Assembly (NCBI RefSeq): GCF_003013395.1 | Contig: NZ_PXZM01000018.1 | Coordinates: 103,967-167,966, forward strand | Source of the DNA: Brevibacillus fortis | GTDB taxonomy: Bacteria; Bacillota; Bacilli; Brevibacillales; Brevibacillaceae | Length of the DNA stretch: 64,000 bases | Direction of reading: 5' to 3' | Part shown: in pieces, positions 11,209 through 20,900 of the stretch | Numbering within the stretch: the first letter of the stretch is position 1 | Layout: the number at the start of each line of letters is the position of its first letter | Made by a program: the position numbers and the translations under genes | Notes under the pieces: model-generated | Told to the model about the DNA's origin: nothing | The model's database searches: none | The model's input: only the letters and a program-made list of their open reading frames with translations

Positions 11209-11253
11209 GAAAAGACTGCTTCGGCTTCTTGTGCCAGTGAAGCAGTCTTTTTT
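11209..11253 (+). terminator. Intrinsic terminator of the lantibiotic operon
   Basis: GAAAAGACTGCTTC and GAAGCAGTCTTTTTT pair around a 16-base loop, ending in a T-run about 35 bases after the lanD stop. Confidence 0.85.
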
Positions 11254-11383
11254 GTATATTCGCAAGCGAACCACCTGAATCCAATCCTTTACCTGAACTT
11301 CTTTTCGCTTTATTATGCTACTTGTAGCCGTAGTGAAATGAAAGAAGTAGAATTTACAACTTAGAGACAACTGAAAGATACTT

Positions 11384-11411
11384 TTTACATATTGCCCCTA
11401 TATTCTATAAC
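11384..11411 (+). promoter_or_regulatory. Candidate promoter of the PepSY-like gene
   Basis: TTTACA at 11384-11389, a 16-base spacer and TATAAC at 11406-11411, 56 bases before the start codon. Confidence 0.4.
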
Positions 11412-11466
11412 TGTAACAAAGGTTTCGTGCACAAACCAAAAACAAAAAATTTTAGGAGGCATTACT

Positions 11467-12267
11467 ATGAACAAAAAAAGTATTCTCGTTTTTTCAATGG
11501 CACTATCAATTATAGGCGGTGCTACAGCAGCTGTATATGCAAGCGATAACGCGGTTCATTCTACTAAAAACAAGGTCGTAACGTTGGCAAGCAAAGAAGG
11601 AAATGGCACAAATCAAACCACTACAAATCATGTAGTCAAAGTAGCAAATGGAAAGATTAGTGATGAAGAAGCGGTAAAAATTGCAACCAAAGCTCTAAAA
11701 GATTATATGGGGCTTGACGCGAAATCTTTTGGTGAGGCACGTGTTAATAGAACGAACGCGCAAGAAGATTTTACATTTTTTATGGATTTATATTCAAAAG
11801 AAGATGCAGCTGTATTAAAAGAAAACGCCAAAAAAGAAACGGCAAATGTTATCGTTGTACAGTTTGTTCGTGCTGAAGACTTAAACCAGCCAATGGCTGC
11901 TTCTAATCGCATTGTCATAAATGAAAAAACAGGTGAAATTGTTTCTTTAACTGCTTTCACTAATGAAGCTCGAAGCTTAGAGACAACAATCGATGATGCG
12001 AAAGTTAAATCTGCGGTCATCAACTTTTTTGATAAACAACAGAAAAATGTTAGGGAAAATACGCTGAAGGTTAGCAAGACTGCTAATTCCGGAACCATAC
12101 GTGTTCTTTGCGATCTGGAAGATGGAAGGGATGTAACAGTGACAATTAGTCTGAAGAATTATTCAGTATCTAGTTACGAGATTAATTATGATAGACTAAT
12201 CCCTCTACCTTCCGAAGAAAAAGATTACCGTGAGAATTTCAGAGAACTGAAAGTGAATGAAAATTGA
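11467..12267 (+). CDS. Exported PepSY-like protein
   Basis: A 266-residue secreted or cell-surface protein. A signal peptide with KK, a hydrophobic stretch and AVYAS is visible in residues 1-28; there is no lipobox Cys. KISDEEAVKIATKALKDYMG (about residues 62-82) resembles a PepSY/YPEB module, and a second similar half appears to follow, with VINEKTGEIVSLTAF forming the usual terminal strands. Such proteins often inhibit proteases or serve as envelope sensors, but the role here is unknown. ATG 11467 has TTAGGAGGC upstream; the frame extends further upstream without a ribosome site. It lies between the lantibiotic operon and a two-component system, so a role in envelope sensing or producer immunity is possible but unproven. 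Confidence 0.7.
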   Translation: MNKKSILVFSMALSIIGGATAAVYASDNAVHSTKNKVVTLASKEGNGTNQTTTNHVVKVANGKISDEEAVKIATKALKDYMGLDAKSFGEARVNRTNAQEDFTFFMDLYSKEDAAVLKENAKKETANVIVVQFVRAEDLNQPMAASNRIVINEKTGEIVSLTAFTNEARSLETTIDDAKVKSAVINFFDKQQKNVRENTLKVSKTANSGTIRVLCDLEDGRDVTVTISLKNYSVSSYEINYDRLIPLPSEEKDYRENFRELKVNEN

Positions 12268-12279
12268 TTTTGTAGGACT

Positions 12280-12325
12280 GGTTAGATGGAGTAAGTGCCC
12301 TTAATGGTACTTACTCCATCTAACC
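12280..12325 (+). promoter_or_regulatory. 20-bp near-perfect stem-loop between the PepSY-like gene and the response regulator
   Basis: GGTTAGATGGAGTAAGTGCC (12280-12299) pairs with GGTACTTACTCCATCTAACC (12306-12325) with one mismatch or wobble. No T-run follows, so it is an imperfect intrinsic terminator and may instead process or stabilise the mRNA, or attenuate read-through to the two-component genes. Confidence 0.65.
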
Positions 12326-12353
12326 GTTACAAAAGGAATGAGGTAAAAACAGA

Positions 12354-13007
12354 ATGATTAAAATTTTAGTTGTTGAAGATGATATCGCAGTAGCAAATTT
12401 AATAAAATTGAATTTGAATACGGCAAATTATGAGAGTTCAATCGCTTTTAATGGAGAGGAAGCCCTACGTGTAATTGAAAGCGATCGTTTTGATCTAATT
12501 CTTTTGGATGTTATGCTTCCAAAAGTTGATGGATTTACTTTATTTGAAAAAATTAAACCTTTAGGGATACCTGTCATTTTTTTAACTGCGAAAAGTTCAG
12601 TTGCAGATAAGGTGTATGGATTAAAAGCGGGAGTAGATGACTATATTACGAAACCCTTTGAAGGAATTGAATTACTGGCCAGGATTGAAAATGTATTGAG
12701 GCATTACAATAAAAAAAGCAACATCATAAATTTTAAAGACACTGAGGTACACTTGCAAGAAATGCAGGTGAAAAAGAACGGTGAAATGATTGAGCTTACC
12801 TTGAAAGAGTTCGAGTTATTGGTGTTTTTAGTACAAAATAAAAACATCGTATTAACCAGGGAAAAATTAATAGAAAAAATTTGGGGATATGACTACATTG
12901 GCGAGACTCGGACGATAGACAACCATATACAAAAGCTAAGAAAAAAGCTGGAATGGAAAGATGAAATTAAAACAGTATTTAAGTTGGGATATAGGCTGGA
13001 GGAATAA
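12354..13007 (+). CDS. OmpR/PhoB-family response regulator
   Basis: A 217-residue regulator. The receiver domain (residues 1-115) has the acidic pair Glu8-Asp9, phospho-acceptor Asp52 in LILLDVMLPK and Lys in YITKPFE. The C-terminal winged helix (about 125-217) ends with the typical TRTIDNHIQKLRKKL and VFKLGYR. The upstream ribosome site is GGAATGAGG, about 11 bases from ATG. The kinase gene begins immediately after its stop codon. Targets are unknown; the adjacent PepSY-like gene and the lantibiotic operon are candidates by position only. Confidence 0.93.
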   Translation: MIKILVVEDDIAVANLIKLNLNTANYESSIAFNGEEALRVIESDRFDLILLDVMLPKVDGFTLFEKIKPLGIPVIFLTAKSSVADKVYGLKAGVDDYITKPFEGIELLARIENVLRHYNKKSNIINFKDTEVHLQEMQVKKNGEMIELTLKEFELLVFLVQNKNIVLTREKLIEKIWGYDYIGETRTIDNHIQKLRKKLEWKDEIKTVFKLGYRLEE

Positions 13008-14444
13008 ATGAAATTTTGGCAGAGGATATTTTTATGTACATTAATCATATTTGAAATCTTTTTTGTACCAGCATCCATATACCTGATTGATAGCAGCTTT
13101 GAACTAAATCTCAATATGGAGATCCGTTCCGGAATAAGTGAACAGGATCGATTTGCTAACTCTTTAGAATCAAATCTATATCTGCTTAAAGTTCAAAAAT
13201 CTTCAAACCCGGATACTGAAGGAGTTGGCAAACAAAACATAGATTCAATGATTAGTACTTACTTGAACAACCTCGGAGAACAGGATGTATATCTGGATGT
13301 AATAGATGAAAATAATAAGGTTATTTTCAGTCATTTTAAAAACAACAAGATAACTCTTACTCATCGAGAAGAATTAAACATCCCATCAGATAAAGTAAAT
13401 TACATTATACGGGATTTAGGGGAGAAGACTTACTTATTTATAGCTAAGAATATTTCCTTGGAAAATAATCACTATAAGGTTTCTTACGTTAAAGATATTT
13501 CGAGTGTTTATGAAAATAGAAAAGACTTATTAAGCCTTTTAATCAAGTTAAATGCTCTTATTTCAGCAATTTTGGTCATCGTTACCATACTCATGAGCAT
13601 GTTTATAGTAAAACCGATTAATAAACTTATTAAGTCAACAAGAATAATTGCAAGCGGGAATTTCAGCGAAAGAGTAAAGGTGAAATCGAATGATGAAATC
13701 GGGTTGTTAGCGGAAAATTTCAACTTGATGGCCGTTGATGTAGAAGATAAAGTAAACCAACTTAAAAAAACTTCAGAAGACAAGCAAAGATTTATCGATA
13801 ACCTGGTACATGAGCTAAGGACTCCCTTAACTTCGATCATAGGCTATGCGGATTATTTACGAACGAATAAATATGATGAAAAGACTTATATCAACTCATT
13901 AAGCTTTATCTATGAAGAAGGAAAGCGACTAGAGAAACTGACATTTAAGCTTATGGAGCTCATTGTTTTGCGAAAAGAAGATTTTGAGTTGAAAAAGGGA
14001 AAACTTGACGAACTTTTTGTGGAAATCAAAAATTCCTTTATTCCAAAGCTGAACATAAAGAATATTGATCTGGAAATATCGACGGAGCATCTTAGTGTTT
14101 TAATGGATAAGGATTTGATGAAAATTTTACTTGCAAACCTGATAGACAATGCGATTAAAGCATCGAAGAACAACGATAAAATACTTCTACGTTCATACAG
14201 AAATACTGAGTCAAAAATTATTCTGGAAGTGAAAGATACAGGGATCGGTATTCCTGATGACGACATAACAAAAGTCTTTGAGCCATTCTTTATGTCCGAC
14301 AAATCGAGATCGAGAGCGAATGGAGGAGGGCTCGGGCTCGGACTTTCATTATGTAAGGAGATCGCGAAAATTCATGACGCTGAAATAAGAATAGAAAGTA
14401 AGCTCGGTGAAGGTACAATGATACAATTGGTTTTTCATTGTTAA
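13008..14444 (+). CDS. Membrane sensor histidine kinase
   Basis: A 478-residue kinase. The transmembrane segments lie at about residues 8-28 and 180-200 and flank an extracellular sensor domain of about 150 residues. A HAMP linker (about 200-253) follows. The dimerisation box HELRTPLTSIIGYADYL contains phospho-accepting His268. The ATPase domain shows an N box (NLIDNAIKAS), DTGIGIP and GGGLGLGLSLC. The ATG starts one base after the regulator stop, with GAGGAAT overlapping the end of that gene, so the two are translationally coupled. It is followed by a terminator. The signal is not identifiable. Confidence 0.93.
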   Translation: MKFWQRIFLCTLIIFEIFFVPASIYLIDSSFELNLNMEIRSGISEQDRFANSLESNLYLLKVQKSSNPDTEGVGKQNIDSMISTYLNNLGEQDVYLDVIDENNKVIFSHFKNNKITLTHREELNIPSDKVNYIIRDLGEKTYLFIAKNISLENNHYKVSYVKDISSVYENRKDLLSLLIKLNALISAILVIVTILMSMFIVKPINKLIKSTRIIASGNFSERVKVKSNDEIGLLAENFNLMAVDVEDKVNQLKKTSEDKQRFIDNLVHELRTPLTSIIGYADYLRTNKYDEKTYINSLSFIYEEGKRLEKLTFKLMELIVLRKEDFELKKGKLDELFVEIKNSFIPKLNIKNIDLEISTEHLSVLMDKDLMKILLANLIDNAIKASKNNDKILLRSYRNTESKIILEVKDTGIGIPDDDITKVFEPFFMSDKSRSRANGGGLGLGLSLCKEIAKIHDAEIRIESKLGEGTMIQLVFHC

Positions 14445-14504
14445 CAACCTTCAACGAAAAACTCTTGTCTAACTTTAATAGAATATTGGAGCATTGCGTA
14501 TCGG

Positions 14505-14549
14505 AAAAAACAGACCAAGACTGTATTGTACAAGTTTTGGTCTGTTTTT
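14505..14549 (+). terminator. Intrinsic terminator after the histidine kinase
   Basis: ACAGACCAA (14510-14518) pairs with TTGGTCTGT followed by TTTT; A-run and T-run flank the hairpin. Confidence 0.8.
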
Positions 14550-14665
14550 GTTGATGCTCCAAAGAAATCCGTTAACCGCAATGTCATTCCTACGCTCCAA
14601 TTTGTTCTTCCGATAGTAGTAGGTTGCTTCAAGGATGCCGACAATACCATATTAGAAGGGAAATA

Positions 14666-14695
14666 TTTACATACAATTCACGAATGCTGTAAAAT
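14666..14695 (+). promoter_or_regulatory. Candidate promoter upstream of the NRPS gene
   Basis: TTTACA (14666-14671) and TAAAAT (14690-14695) with an 18-base spacer. It could serve the HTH remnant that follows and, through it, the NRPS gene 213 bases downstream. Confidence 0.4.
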
Positions 14696-14745
14696 ACTGT
14701 AAGCCAGATGTTTCTGGTTTTATTGCTGTGGAGGTGAAATTTTAA

Positions 14746-14911
14746 TGTGGGGACAGGAAAGACGGTTCAACGATCATTACGTTCGGAGATTGAACATCAC
14801 CTGAAAGAACGTGGTTACACACTGAAATTATCTCCTCATATGGGGCAGAAAAAAGTAGGCTACTTTTCTCTGTCTATACACAAAAAAAAGAATAGGTGGA
14901 GGAAAAAATGA
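14746..14911 (+). pseudogene. Probable N-terminal remnant of a helix-turn-helix regulator
   Basis: GGAGGTG eight bases before ATG 14746 is a good start site, but that frame ends after 15 codons. The +1 frame from 14747 to TGA 14909-14911 encodes KTVQRSLRSEIEHHLKERGY, which reads like the first helix of an XRE-type DNA-binding domain. A start plus an early frameshift would explain both. The frame runs into the NRPS start codon. Family assignment is tentative. Confidence 0.3.
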
Positions 14912-17900
14912 GAAGCGAAAATCCCGATCAGTTTTACAGATTATCTCATGCACAAAAAAGAATCTGGTATATCGAAAATCTGTATCCTGACACCAGCATA
15001 AATTTGCAAACGATAAGTTCGTATGTTCAACAAGACATTAACTTTGAAGTCCTTGAAGAAGCCATTACTCTTTTCATGCGAAAGCATGAAAGTATCCGGC
15101 TGAGGTTATCTTCTGTTGATGGAGAAATCAAACAGTATTTTTCTGACTTTGATCCCATTCATTTTGAAACCATTTATTTTAATATGTACGAAAATCCGTG
15201 GGAGGAATTTGACCGAAGATTATTAGCGAAGGAATATTTTCAACACAACATGCTTGATACCCCGTTGTTCGCAATTTATTTTTTCAAAATTGAGGATAGA
15301 CAAGGATTTATTTTTAAAATACACCATATCATTTCAGATGGATGGTCAAATGCATTATTTGTTAATTTCATTTGGGATTACTATCAAGCACAGGGAGACC
15401 CATCCCTACAATCGTCTTTACTAGATACATTTCATAATCACACATTCTCCTATATCGATTATTTGGAAAAAGAGGCTGCATACTTAGATTCTTCAGATAG
15501 GTTTATCAAAAATGAGAATTTTTGGCTAGAAAAATATGCAGATTTACCAGAAAGAGCAATGACTGATAGTAAGCAGATAAAAGCCAATCGGAAAACGTAT
15601 CTGTTTACCGATGAACAATCTGCATCTATTCGAAACTTTATTAGTGACAATCAAAAATCGTACAATACTTTCTTTACTTCAGTCATGTATGTCTATCTGC
15701 ATAAAGTTTATAATATTGAGGATATTGTTTTAGGTACTCCTGTATACAACAGAGCGGGCAAAGAAGAGCGAGCCCTTTTTGGCATGTGTACATCTACCCT
15801 ACCACTTAGACTGAAGAGTTCCCCTAACGTAACCATTTCCGAGCTGATGACTTATGTCCACCAAGAGACTAAACGTTCTTATATTCATCAAAAATATCCG
15901 TTTGATCTATTGTTTCCCATATTACAAACAAAGCACGGTAATCTTGAAAGTCTACATGATGTTACATTGAATTTTTTGAATTCCAAGTCTTTTCATAAAA
16001 TCAATGGAGTACCTGTTATTTCAGAATGGCATTTCACTGGACAACAAATCGAACCACTTCAGGTAAGCATACGTGAAGGGAATGAACATAAGCTTACCCT
16101 GTATATAGATTATAAAACGGACCAATTCAGCGATGAGGAAATCGATCTCATTTATTGGAGATTGAAGTGTATTATTAGTGAAATTCTCGACAAGAAAAAC
16201 ATCAGATTGAAGGAATTGCAACTGTTGGACCAGTCAGAAAGAAAGGTGCTTCTGGAAGACTTCAACGATACAGAGAAAGAATTGAAGAAGAAGAGTGTTC
16301 ATGAGATGTTTGCAGAGCAAGCTTCTTTGACACCCGATAACATAGCTATTGTATTCAAAGAAAGATCGCTAACCTATGCGGAGTTGGATAGGAAAACGAA
16401 TCAATTGGCCCGATTACTACAAGCGAAGGGAGTCGGCGAGGAGAGTGTTGTAGGGGTCATGATGGTTCGTTCAGACCTTTATTTATTAAGTATCCTGGCC
16501 ATATTGAAAACGGGAGCGGTCATTCTGCCTCTTGATCCCGATTATCCTCAGGAACGAATTCGATACATGCTTAATGACAGCCGTCCAATTCTTATACTCA
16601 CAGATGGCTCTAAGTTAGAGGAACTATATGATGAACAAACGGTACTCTCCATAGATCAAGCACTCACTTCTGCAACAGGTATGTCATCTTCCCATGTGCT
16701 ACGATCTAGAAAAGATCCCGGTCCTCTATATATTATTTATACTTCTGGCTCCACCGGGACGCCGAAAGGAATTATTATTGAACACGGTACAATAACAAAT
16801 CTAATTCAATGGCAACAGACTGAAATGATGACGGACCTTCCCTACCCTAAGATACTCCAGTTTGCTTCCATTAACTTCGATGTCTGCTATCAAGAAATTT
16901 TCAGTGCGTTATTATGTGGCGCCGAGCTACATGTAATACCAGATGAGCAAAAGGGGAATCCCGAAGCAGTCGTTCAGTTTATTGCAGAGAATGAACTAGA
17001 AGTCGTATATTTTTCTACCGCCTATCTAAAATATGTGGCTTCAGAAATAGATTTATTAAAAGGTTTGTTTAAAGGCAGGTTACGTCACCTCATTGTCGCT
17101 GGCGAACAATTGGTTATTAATCCAGATCTGAGATCATTTTTACAAGAAAATGAAGTAATACTACATAATCATTATGGTCCGTCGGAAACACATGTAGTTA
17201 CTGCACTTGCTATTCACCCGAAATCTGGCAATGTCCCAAGTATTCCATCTATAGGACGTCCCATTTGGAATACCGGGATATATATCATAAGTCCGGATTT
17301 TGACTTGCAACCAATCGGCGTGTCCGGTGAATTATGCATTAGTGGCGTAGGACTTGCTCGTAGCTATGTTAACCTTCCTGACATGACGTCAGAGAAATTC
17401 ATTACTAACCCATTTGATCCGGAAAAAAGAATGTATCGGACAGGCGACCTAGCAAGGTGGTTGCCAGATGGGAATATTGAATATTTAGGACGTATGGACA
17501 ATCAGGTTAAAATCCGTGGATTTCGCGTTGAGCTTGGAGAAGTGGAAACACATCTTCTGGATATTGAATCCATAAAGGAAACAGTGGTAGTACCCTGGAA
17601 AGATGTATATGGTCAGGTACAACTTTGCGCATATTTCGTTGATGATGGGCACTGGACGCCTCGCCAACTAAGAACGATCCTTTCTAAAGAACTACCTGGA
17701 TATATGATCCCTTCCTGCTACATACGTATGGAGCGATTGCCACTCACTGCAAACGGGAAGGTCGACTCAAAAGCACTGCCTGCCCCGGAAACAAGCATGC
17801 TTACTGAAGAGGAGGGCGTAGGTCCCCGAAATGCACTGGAACAAAAACTCCATGAGGTATGGCAGGATGTACTACAAATACAAAGCATCAGTATTGAGGA

Positions 17901-20900
17901 CAATTTCTTTGATATAGGGGGCCATTCACTAAGGGCTGCTACTCTGGTGACCAAGCTTCATAAAGAGTTGCATATCAACCTTAGTTTGCGAGAAGTTTTT
18001 CAGACCCAAACCATCGAGCAAATGGCTCAAGTTATTAGAGGCAAAGAGAAAGTCGTCTACACCGCCATTCCCGTAATCGAAGACAGGGAGTCGTACCCAT
18101 TGTCTTCCGCTCAAAAACGTATGTATATATTAAACCACTTAGAGGATGGAAAACTTATTTACAATATGCCTGGCATGCTGTTGATCGAGGGATTGCTATG
18201 TCGATTCCGTCTGGAGACTGCATTCCGCGATTTAATCTCACGTCATGAAACCCTGCGAACCGGCTTTGAGATGGTAGAAGGGGAGCCTTCGCAACGAATA
18301 TATCGGGAAGTGGACTTTGCTTTGGACTTTCATATAGCTTGTGAGGAGGAAGCAACGAAACTGTTCAGGACATTCATTCGTCCATTTGATCTTAAGAAGG
18401 CACCGCTTTTGAGGGTTGGGCTCATTCAAATAACGAGTGAACGCCATCTTCTATTTATTGACATGCATCACATCATAGCGGATGGGGTTTCCATATCGAT
18501 CCTACTGAGGGATCTTGTTCACTTATATAATGGGACAAAGTTGCCTGATCTACGGATTCAGTACAAAGACTACGCCGTGTGGCAGCAATCGAACTTGCAG
18601 GATATCATGAAACGGCAAGAGGCATATTGGCTGGATGTGCTAAGCGGAGATCTCCCGAATCTAGAGTTGCCTTTGGATTATTCACGACCGTCTATTCAAA
18701 CTTACAACGGGCAAACTTTCCGATTTGTGATCGAAGCTCAGACGAGAGAGGGAATTCGGCATCTCTCGGAGGATACCGGAACGACATTGTTCATGGTACT
18801 ACTCGCGGTCTATACTCTCATGCTTCATAAATATACGGGGCAGGAAGATATCATTGTGGGTACGCCAATTGCGGGTAGATCCCATGAGGACCTTTATCCA
18901 CTGATGGGCATGTTTGTGAACACGCTCGCTATCCGAAGCTACCCGAGGGGTGATCAATCATTTCTATCTTTTCTCGAAGAAGTTAGACAAACGACGCTAG
19001 GAGCTTTCGAACATCAAGACTATCCGTTTGATCAGTTGGTAGATAGACTGCAAATTCAGCGGGATGTCAGCCGTAACCCAGTGTTTAATACGTTGTTTAC
19101 TTTGCATAATGAGATAAATCTTGATGTGCAAATGGATGGTTTACTGTTGAAACGGTACCCTAGCGATTATTCGATATCAAAATTTGATTTGAGTTTTGAC
19201 GTAACTGAATGCGAGAACGGGTTGGAGTGCAGTTTTGAATATGCTACTGCCTTGTTCGATCCAGATACGATCGAGCGAATGGCTAAGCACTATAGTCAAT
19301 TAATCAGATCTATTGTGGAAGATCCTTCAACAAAGCTTGCTCACATCCGAATGATAACACCAGCGGAAGAGACAAAGATTCTTCATGAATTTAGCAGTCC
19401 TGAATATGCCAATTATTCACGGGAGAAGACGATCAACATCTTGTTTGAGGAGCAGGTAGTACGAACGCCTGAACAGATTGCGGTGTGGTTCGAAGGGGAA
19501 CGGATTACTTACAAGGAGCTTAATGAAAAGGCCAATCGGCTGGCTCGCACATTACGGGCTCAATGTGTGCAACCAGATCAGTTAGTAGGTATACTTGCGG
19601 AACGTTCGCTGGAGATGATTATTGGTATTTTAGCAGTCCTCAAATCAGGAGGCGCCTTTGTGCCAATAGATCCCGGATATCCTGCGGAGCGCATCGAGTT
19701 TATGCTAGAGGATTCGCAGGTTGAAGTGCTCCTTGCACAAACCCACTTGAAGGAGAAGGCTTTCTTTGCAGGCAGGTGGATCATGCTAGATGAATCAGTG
19801 TCTTATGCTGAAGAGAGCACGAACCTCGTGTCGATCCATGCGCCGACGAATCTGGGCTATGTCATATACACTTCAGGAACGACCGGACGACCAAAGGGCG
19901 TCATGATTGAACATCAGCAAATGATGGTGATGGCAAGTGCTTGGAATCAAGCGTACCAATTGGAGAATGCGGCTATTAGGTGGCTACAAACGGCAAGCTT
20001 TTCATTCGATGTCTTTACCGGCGACTGGATACGTGCTCTCTTATTCGGTGGTGAACTGATCCTTTGCTCCAGCTATGCGAGGCTCAATCCAGCAGAAATG
20101 TATGAATTGTTTCGGAAGCATAACATTCAAGCGTGGGATACAACACCAGCAATAGTCATCCCATTTATGGATTATGTTTATGAAAATCGCTTAGACATCG
20201 ATAGTCTTCAGTTACTTGTCATAGGAGCAGATCATTTTCCAGTAGAAGAATATCTCAAATTGTTCAAACGGTACGGTACACATATGAGAATTCTTAACAG
20301 CTATGGAGTGACTGAGACGTGTATCGATGCTTGCTATTTTGAACAGTCGACATTCAAACCACTTATGCGTGTACCAATTGGCAAAGCTTTGCCGTCGGTT
20401 CATCTGTACATTCTAAATGCGGAGTTAGCACCTCAGCCTATCGGTGTTGTTGGAGAGTTATATATAGGTGGTGACTGCGTAGGTCGGGGGTATTTCAACG
20501 ATTTAGTAAAAACGTCTCAAAAATTTGTGGACAATCCTTACCAGCTAAACGGAAAGATATACAGGACAGGAGATTTGGCAAGATGGTTACCTGACGGGAA
20601 TGTCGAATATTTGGGACGGTTAGACGACCAGATCAAATTCAACGGTTACCGGATCGAGTTGGGTGAAATTGAATCGCAGTTATTGAGCATAGTTGGTATA
20701 AAACGTGCTATTGCTATCACACGTGATGAATACGAGCAGAAGAGGCTGTGCGCCTATTTTGTTGGAGATCGGCCTTATTCTAGTAACGAACTTAGGGATG
20801 CTCTCTTGGAAAAACTGCCCGCATACATGATACCGACACACTTTGTACAACTACCCCAGCTACCACTGACTCCGAATGGGAAAGTTGATCGTAAAGCCCT

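Noticed and set aside
14441..14650. 69-codon minus-strand frame between the histidine kinase and the NRPS gene
   Set aside because: It runs through the terminator hairpin and has no ribosome site or recognisable motif.
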